This document shows, in pieces, positions 22,906 to 27,472 of a stretch of DNA of 27,472 nucleotides. The notes beneath the pieces are model-generated. The model searched no databases. It had not been told where the DNA came from and was given only the letters and a program-made list of their open reading frames with translations. The stretch spans positions 1 to 27,472 of the forward strand of contig JAIVFU010000084.1 of the NCBI GenBank assembly GCA_020829485.1. The letters are read 5' to 3'. Source of the stretch: Nostoc sp. CHAB 5834 (GTDB lineage Bacteria > Cyanobacteriota > Cyanobacteriia > Cyanobacteriales > Nostocaceae). The position numbers and the translations under genes were made by a program. Numbering within the stretch: the stretch's first letter is position 1; every line of letters starts with the position of its first letter.

Positions 22906-24390
22906 ATGAATAAATCCCCGATTTCTTCTCAAATCTTTAATTTTCTGATTGTCATTACCAGCATTTTATTAGTATTGTTAGCTACACTTTATCCATTTAA
23001 TTTTTACATCCCAGACAGTTTTTCCCTACCAGAATTTTTTGCCAATTTTAACAATGCTAGTAATTTTCAAGACCAGGTAAATAATTTTTTGCTGTTTATG
23101 CCTTTAGGTTTCGCCTTCACTAGACTTTTGCAGAAAAGAAGGATAAAAACAGGAGTACAAGTTTTCATAGTTACCTTGGTGAGTGCTGGCTTATCGTTGA
23201 CAGTTGAAGTCTTGCAAGTATTTCTACCTTCAAGAATGCCTACTCCATCAGATATTATTAACAATAGTATTGGTGGATTTCTTGGTTTTGTTTGTTTTTA
23301 TCTATGGAATAGTCAAAGCTTTAAAAACACTGTTGCCCAGATAGAAAACAGTAGAGCTAGCCGCTCAATTAAACAGATAGTAGTATTTTGTATTGGATAT
23401 ATATTTTTGACATTCCTGATTTCGCTGTTGTGGCAAAATACGATAAATTTGAGTAATTGGGATGCAAATTATCCTCTACTGATTGGCAACGAACAGACGA
23501 GGGATAGACCTTGGCAAGGATACATGTCTGAAGTTTATATTGCTGATAGAGCCATTTCAAGAAATGAGGTAGCACAAGGATTAGCTGATTCCAGTTACTT
23601 TAATAATCTTGGTAATTCACTAATAGCTAATTATCAATTTAAAGGAAAATGCTGCTATAAAGAACAGACTGGACAATTGCCAGAACTATTGTGGCAAGGA
23701 CAGCCTTTAGATGCACAGGAAGGTAAAGGTGTTTTTTTGAGTTCTAGTCATTGGCTACAAACAGCTACTCCTGTCACAACTCTCAGCAAAAGAATTAGTA
23801 AAACATCTGAATTTACACTCAGCACTACCCTTGCTACTAGCAACTTAGAGCAGTTTGGCCCTGCCCGCATTATTTCGATTTCCGGCACTTCCCTACGTCG
23901 CAATTTGACACTGGGACAGCAGGGAAATGACTTAGATTTTCGATTACGAACGCCGATAACTGGAGAAAATGGAGCAGATTTAAGGCTGAATATACCTAAT
24001 ATTTTTACAGACACTAAACCTCACCATATAATCATCACTTATTCCAGAGCAACTATTCAAGTATATATAGATAATTTACAGAATTTTTCCTCTTTGAATT
24101 TATTAGAATTAATACCTAAAAATCAGAGAGTTTTTTACTATGCACTAACTTTTATTCCTCTAGGGTTTGGCTTAACGATATTAACCCTACTAGCAAAAAG
24201 AAGATTAATACTTTCTAATTTATTAATTTATGGGGGAATATTAATACCTTCTCTAATATTGGAAGGTATTTTAGTAAGTGAGAGCGGAAAAAACCTTAGT
24301 CTAAAAACCCTGTTACTGGGTATGTTATTTACAGGAGGAACTATGTTGATTTTGAGAGTACGGGCTGCTCAATTAAAAATGAGAAATTAA
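22906..24390 (+). CDS. VanZ-domain membrane protein with LamG-like domain
   Basis: The 494-residue protein begins with a VanZ-type membrane module: a first helix at about 10-30 (FLIVITSILLVLLATLYPF), DQVNNFLLFMPLGFAFTRLL with the family's N-x-x-x-F-x-P-x-G motif, LTVEVLQVFLPSRMPTPSDIINNSIGGFLGF, and another helix near 160-175. A large external part (about 180-395) ends in a LamG/concanavalin-like sheet region (TSEFTLSTTLAT, DFRLRTPITGENG, HHIIITYSRATIQVYIDN). Two C-terminal membrane helices close the protein (about 405-425 and 440-452). LamG domains bind sugars or proteins, so a role at the cell envelope is plausible; the exact function is unknown. The ATG at 22906 has no strong Shine-Dalgarno. 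Single gene in AT-rich surroundings. Confidence 0.82.
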   Translation: MNKSPISSQIFNFLIVITSILLVLLATLYPFNFYIPDSFSLPEFFANFNNASNFQDQVNNFLLFMPLGFAFTRLLQKRRIKTGVQVFIVTLVSAGLSLTVEVLQVFLPSRMPTPSDIINNSIGGFLGFVCFYLWNSQSFKNTVAQIENSRASRSIKQIVVFCIGYIFLTFLISLLWQNTINLSNWDANYPLLIGNEQTRDRPWQGYMSEVYIADRAISRNEVAQGLADSSYFNNLGNSLIANYQFKGKCCYKEQTGQLPELLWQGQPLDAQEGKGVFLSSSHWLQTATPVTTLSKRISKTSEFTLSTTLATSNLEQFGPARIISISGTSLRRNLTLGQQGNDLDFRLRTPITGENGADLRLNIPNIFTDTKPHHIIITYSRATIQVYIDNLQNFSSLNLLELIPKNQRVFYYALTFIPLGFGLTILTLLAKRRLILSNLLIYGGILIPSLILEGILVSESGKNLSLKTLLLGMLFTGGTMLILRVRAAQLKMRN

Positions 24391-24415
24391 CAAATTTTCC
24401 TTTCCTGTCACCGAG

Positions 24416-24455
24416 TTTTATATTTTGGATTAAAAATTTAAAATATAAAAATTTT
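24416..24455 (+). terminator. Weak terminator-like AT hairpin after the VanZ gene
   Basis: TTTTATATTTT (24416-24426) pairs with AAAATATAAAA (24440-24450), followed by ATTTTT. The stem has no GC pairs, so it is a weak candidate. Confidence 0.35.
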
Positions 24456-24530
24456 TCGGGTTTGAGAGTAAGCGAATTCAAACGCGAGAATAAATCTAAA
24501 ATCCAAAATCCAGAGTTGATTCACTCTTAT

Positions 24531-25412
24531 TTAATTAGGCGGTAATTCTAAACTCATTTCACCTAACGAACCTTTGCGAAAATCTGTTAAAAGTTGCCTT
24601 GCAGCTCGCTCTATATCACCTTTGTAACGATGCTCTGCCAAGGCGTGCAAATAGGTATCTCCGGTGTCTGATGTCGAATCGAGTTGGTAACGGGACTGTA
24701 ATGGTTTTTTTGGTAACAAATCTGCGGCTACAGCTTCCAAATAGTTGAGTAAATCCACTAGGGCTGCTGCTACTAGCTGGTTATCGTAAGAGGCTTCACC
24801 GATATCATCACAAATCGCTAATTTCAATGCTGCGTCTTGGTCTTCCAATCTTAAAGGGATGACACCAGGAGCATCTAGCAATTCCAAATGTTCGGAAATT
24901 CGCACCCAGCGCAGTTGACGAGTTACCCCAGGACGGGCTGCACTTTCTACTACTCGCCGTCCCAAAAGGCGGTTAATCAAAGCTGATTTACCGACATTGG
25001 GAAAACCAATCACCACAGCCCGGACTGGACGGGGTAACATGCCGCGATCGCTTCTTCTTTTATTAAGTTCTACTCCAGCCGCTTGCGCTGCCCGTGCCAC
25101 TTCTGCTATACCTTTACCATGTTGAGCGTTGGTAAAATAAGGGACTTCTCCTTGACGTTTAAACCAATCTATCCATAGCGATCGCATTTGCGGCGTAATC
25201 ATATCTACTCGGTTAAGTATCAACACCCGTGTCTTACCCTCCACCCACTCACCTATTTGGGGATGGTGAGTCGCTAAGGGAATTCGGGCATCTCGTACCT
25301 CAAACACCACATCTACCCGCTTCAGCTGTTCTTTGAGCTTCCTTTCAGCTTTCGCAATGTGACCTGGATACCATTGAATCAGGTTTAATCTATAGTTTTG
25401 AGTTATAGCCAT
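24531..25412 (-). CDS. ylqF: Ribosome biogenesis GTPase YlqF
   Basis: From the ATG at 25412 the protein is 293 residues and fits YlqF/RbgA, a circularly permuted GTPase that helps complete the 50S ribosomal subunit. The permuted motif order is visible: WYPGHIAKAERKL at the N-terminus, G4 as LNRVDMI, then G1 as GFPNVGKSALINRLLG, a G2/switch I Thr in RPGVTRQLRW and G3 as LLDAPGV. A C-terminal helical domain contains HRYKGDIERAARQLLTDFRKG. The reading frame stays open upstream through heptamer repeats and would add a KDKGQIT-repeated extension, but the conserved start MAITQNYRLNLIQWYPGH and the repeat origin of the extension favour 25412. It could be cotranscribed with the VOC gene upstream, although a repeat separates them. 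Confidence 0.92.
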   Translation of the reverse strand: MAITQNYRLNLIQWYPGHIAKAERKLKEQLKRVDVVFEVRDARIPLATHHPQIGEWVEGKTRVLILNRVDMITPQMRSLWIDWFKRQGEVPYFTNAQHGKGIAEVARAAQAAGVELNKRRSDRGMLPRPVRAVVIGFPNVGKSALINRLLGRRVVESAARPGVTRQLRWVRISEHLELLDAPGVIPLRLEDQDAALKLAICDDIGEASYDNQLVAAALVDLLNYLEAVAADLLPKKPLQSRYQLDSTSDTGDTYLHALAEHRYKGDIERAARQLLTDFRKGSLGEMSLELPPN

Positions 25413-25505
25413 TTGTCCTTTGTCCTTTGTTATTTGTCCTTTGTCCTTTGTTATTTGTCCTTTGTCCTTTGTCCTTTGCAAATGACCAATGACAAATGAC
25501 TAATG
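25413..25505. repeat. TTTGTCC/ATGACAA heptamer repeats
   Basis: Many TTTGTCC heptamers, interrupted twice by TTTGTTA, then ATGACCA/ATGACAA-type units fill the gap between the VOC gene and ylqF. The array abuts the ylqF start codon and the VOC stop. Confidence 0.9.
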
Positions 25506-25883
25506 ACTCTTTCTACCAGCTTGATGTAAGATTATCCTATTTCCATCAGGATCATAGGCATAAATTTCTCTGCCGTGGGAAGCAATAGAAATGTTTCCTG
25601 GCGGGGGATAGCCCAAAGCTGTTAGGTGAGCGATCGCATCTTCTAAGTTACTCACCTCTAAGCACAAACTTATCTTACTTTTGGCGATCGCTTCAAATTC
25701 CAATTCGTTTGTGTTCTTTGGTTTAAAAAGACCTAAACGCATACTAACTAAATTAAACTCAGCATAGACATTCGGAATCAAAATAACGGGCTTTTGCTCC
25801 AGCAACTTAGTATAGAAATTCACTAACTTCTCGCAATTAACCGATGCTATGGTGACAAATGCGTTAGTGTACTGAAAAACCAT
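25500..25883 (-). CDS. VOC family protein
   Basis: The 127-residue protein has the VOC fold pattern: a first module with FVTIASVNCEKLVNFYTKLL, and a second with LCLEVSNLEDAIAHLTALGY and the typical end REIYAYDPDGNRIILHQ (about residues 106-122). The first strand lacks the His that often binds metal (FVTIA), so it may use other ligands or be a non-metal binding member. Substrate unknown. Start at the ATG at 25883. It is followed by a heptamer array and ylqF on the same strand. The short spacer upstream (25884-26012) is AT-rich with no gene. Confidence 0.8.
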   Translation of the reverse strand: MVFQYTNAFVTIASVNCEKLVNFYTKLLEQKPVILIPNVYAEFNLVSMRLGLFKPKNTNELEFEAIAKSKISLCLEVSNLEDAIAHLTALGYPPPGNISIASHGREIYAYDPDGNRIILHQAGRKSH

Positions 25884-26012
25884 ATTTGCCTTTCGCCTTT
25901 TGAACTTTTAAGTTACATAGCATAGGCAGGCAAAATGTCAAGCTTAGAGGATTTTTTAAAAGTGATTGGTTATAATTTTAGCTACTTGTATCTCAATTAT
26001 ATCTATCTCCTC

Positions 26013-26435
26013 TTATATCCCATCAGCAATAATCAAATCCATCATCTCATTCTTATTCTTCCGATAAACCTGAAAATCACTATCTAGCGTCAAGACACAA
26101 CTCCCCGCAATTAACTCACTCATTCTTACCAAACACGCATCAGCTAACGACATCGGCACATTCTGATAGCGCTTTAACAACTCTCTAACCGTTCCTATTT
26201 GATCACTGAGACGAAAAGGGATTTGAATTAAGCCAGTATCTAGTAAAGACATAACTGCATCTTCTCCACCATAAAAATTTCCCAATATAAAACACGCTTC
26301 ACTAATTACTGCTTCACAAGTAAAGAAAGGGTAAGCTAGATTAGCAACTTCTTTAGTAGCCCAACTATGATATTGTTCCCGATTATTAATTAAAGCAACT
26401 AGAGGGCCAGTATCAATAATAATATTTTGCTTCAC
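26013..26435 (-). CDS. PIN-domain toxin (VapC-type ribonuclease)
   Basis: The 140-residue protein is a PIN domain RNase. Acidic residues of the metal site are in place: D8 (IIIDTGPLVALI), E46 (VISEACFIL), D99 (MSLADACLVR) and D118/D120 (LTLDSDF). PIN toxins cut tRNA or rRNA and are blocked by an antitoxin made from the gene in front. Here the start is a GTG (26435-26433) that overlaps the antitoxin's TAG stop as TAGTG, so translation is coupled and toxin made after antitoxin. Length and motif order are normal, and the toxin appears intact. Chromosomal pairs like this are abundant in Nostocales. Confidence 0.9.
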   Translation of the reverse strand: MKQNIIIDTGPLVALINNREQYHSWATKEVANLAYPFFTCEAVISEACFILGNFYGGEDAVMSLLDTGLIQIPFRLSDQIGTVRELLKRYQNVPMSLADACLVRMSELIAGSCVLTLDSDFQVYRKNKNEMMDLIIADGI

Positions 26436-26692
26436 TACCTACCGTATCCTTCTAGATGCTTTTTATTAGTCGCCAAATCTCCAGTCCCTCCATCAACACA
26501 TCCAATATACTCCTTAGCAGCTTCTAAAAATGAAACTTGTTTTTCCTTCTCTTTATCCTCAAGTGTCTTCTGGTTTTGCATCTCCTTAAAATGCAAAAAT
26601 TCAATAAAATTTAATACCTCCTGCTGCTTTTCAGGAGATAACTTTTTAAATTCATCAATTATGATTTGTTCTTTATCAATTGCTTGAGTCAT
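26435..26692 (-). CDS. DUF2281-type antitoxin partner of the PIN toxin
   Basis: The 85-residue protein has the pattern KKLSPEKQQEVLNFIEFLHFK (about 16-36) typical of DUF2281/VapB-like antitoxins, followed by a charged flexible C-terminal half that probably wraps the toxin. It lies directly upstream of the PIN toxin with a one-base overlap. An AGGAGG ribosome site (26701-26706) at eight bases from the ATG at 26692 is stronger than the toxin's, as expected if antitoxin is made in excess. Autoregulation is likely for this system type, but no operator is evident. Confidence 0.82.
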   Translation of the reverse strand: MTQAIDKEQIIIDEFKKLSPEKQQEVLNFIEFLHFKEMQNQKTLEDKEKEKQVSFLEAAKEYIGCVDGGTGDLATNKKHLEGYGR

Positions 26693-26913
26693 TATCCTAT
26701 CCTCCTAAAAAATCAATCCAAAATCTAAAATGTCAAATTAGGAACCACATAATCAAAGCGCATCACGTTATTGTACGTAAATTTAGGTTGCCTGGATGTA
26801 TCGCCAATCTCAATTTGAAGTTTAGTATAAATTATATTAAAAATTTATTTTCTAGTAAGTTATTCGAAATCCTGTTGATTATTTGGGTTTTTGCGGTCAA
26901 GACTATAAATTGG

Positions 26914-27185
26914 CCCAGGGTAAGCGCATCTCAAACCCTATTGACACGGTAGTTTTGGGGTTCACCCAAAGCACAAATAAGTTCAAAATTACTATACTGC
27001 ACCAAGGAGCGGGATTGACATTTTCATTTTTATGTGCTTAAAAAACATAAAAAGCTATTTTAGCAATATTTTTTCAATCATTTACGATAATTCGTCCTAT
27101 TTTGAATGAAAAATTGATATTCAGATAGAGTCTCAAGCCTTTTATCTGTATCAAGAGCTACAAAACTAGATGCGCTTACCCTGGG
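26914..27185. mobile_element. 272-bp MITE with CCCAGGGTAAGCGCATCT ends
   Basis: CCCAGGGTAAGCGCATCT (26914-26931) is present exactly inverted at 27168-27185. The interior is AT-rich and has no transposase frame. No clear target duplication is seen next to the ends. A related solo left end lies at 12953-12990. The element is probably the non-autonomous derivative of an insertion sequence with CAGGG ends. The spacer 26693-26913 holds no recognised gene. Confidence 0.8.
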
Positions 27186-27354
27186 AGAGTTCGTTGAGTT
27201 CTTTCTAACTAAAGATGGCTACCTCACCCCTATTCACTTTAGTTTCCCCACTGATGATAAGGGTGAAATTGTAGGTAAGTATATTAATGCTTATGACTTA
27301 GTTATGGCACTAGGTTATGTGTATTATATGAAAGCTTGGGAGAAGATTAAGTAA
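27118..27354 (+). pseudogene. 3' fragment of an unidentified gene
   Basis: An open frame of 78 codons ends at TAA 27352-27354. From about 27187 it reads like real protein (EFVEFFLTKDGYLTPIHFS, then YINAYDLVMALGYVYYMKAW) and lacks a good start codon. Its upstream part is the right end of the 272-bp MITE, so a gene has probably lost its 5' part at or near the insertion. I do not recognise the family. The last 118 bases of the window show nothing. Confidence 0.45.
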
Positions 27355-27472
27355 GTCGGCAGGAAAAATCATAACTATGTAACGAAAAGTTAACCAGAAC
27401 TGTTAGAGCTAAATTTAATACGTTGTGTACTGTAGTTTCCTTTTTCCCCTCTAGCTTGAATACCACCAATCA

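Noticed and set aside
24531..25481. Longer ylqF starting at 25481
   Set aside because: The added residues are translated heptamer repeats; the family start is MAITQNY at 25412.

Overview
The window looks like chromosomal DNA of a filamentous, probably heterocyst-forming cyanobacterium of the Nostoc/Anabaena type. The evidence is the frequent HIP1 octamer (GCGATCGC), many seven-base tandem repeats (STRRs) between genes, cyanobacterial genes such as pxcA and the 2-oxoglutarate decarboxylase/succinic semialdehyde dehydrogenase pair, and a dense load of small transposon-like repeats. No rRNA or tRNA gene, CRISPR array, prophage or intact transposase was seen.

Layout. 1-1556: a truncated comF start, a GNAT acetyltransferase, then a repeat-rich gap with a nested MITE and a large palindrome. 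1557-7048 (minus strand): a Tat-exported PhoX-type phosphatase, a 105-bp MITE, a VOC protein and miaE in one likely operon, a PAS/coiled-coil/PAS protein coupled to a doubtful small ORF, and pxcA. 7574-11399: a glycosyltransferase-TPR protein, a 21-bp minisatellite, a second MITE type just upstream of a nine-repeat TPR protein, a HigA-like antitoxin remnant and an orphan PD-(D/E)XK protein. 11697-14860: a class I aminotransferase, a VapD-family (Cas2-fold) protein and a class I fructose-bisphosphate aldolase. 15304-19311: a small charged orphan, two repeat clusters, then SSADH and the TPP-dependent decarboxylase. 19541-24390: a Uma2 nuclease-fold protein, an FHA-GAF-class III nucleotide cyclase, a gap holding the second copy of the nested MITE, and a VanZ/LamG membrane protein. 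24531-27472: the circularly permuted GTPase YlqF, a second VOC protein, a VapBC-type toxin-antitoxin pair, and a 272-bp MITE next to a decayed coding fragment.

How the genes work together. Most are independent housekeeping or accessory genes. The clearest functional unit is SSADH followed by 2-oxoglutarate decarboxylase (19311 to 16141, minus), which by homology to the pair characterised in Synechococcus sp. PCC 7002 converts 2-oxoglutarate to succinate and closes the cyanobacterial TCA cycle. VOC/miaE and the VapBC-type pair are likely two-gene operons. The most distinctive feature is the non-coding architecture: at least four MITE-like families (one pair sharing 32-bp terminal inverted repeats and a common GC-rich core that also occurs inside another family), 21-bp and 27-bp tandem arrays, and inverted pairs of heptamer arrays between genes. 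I found no convincing new multi-gene system. All assignments come from reading the sequence; no database search was run.
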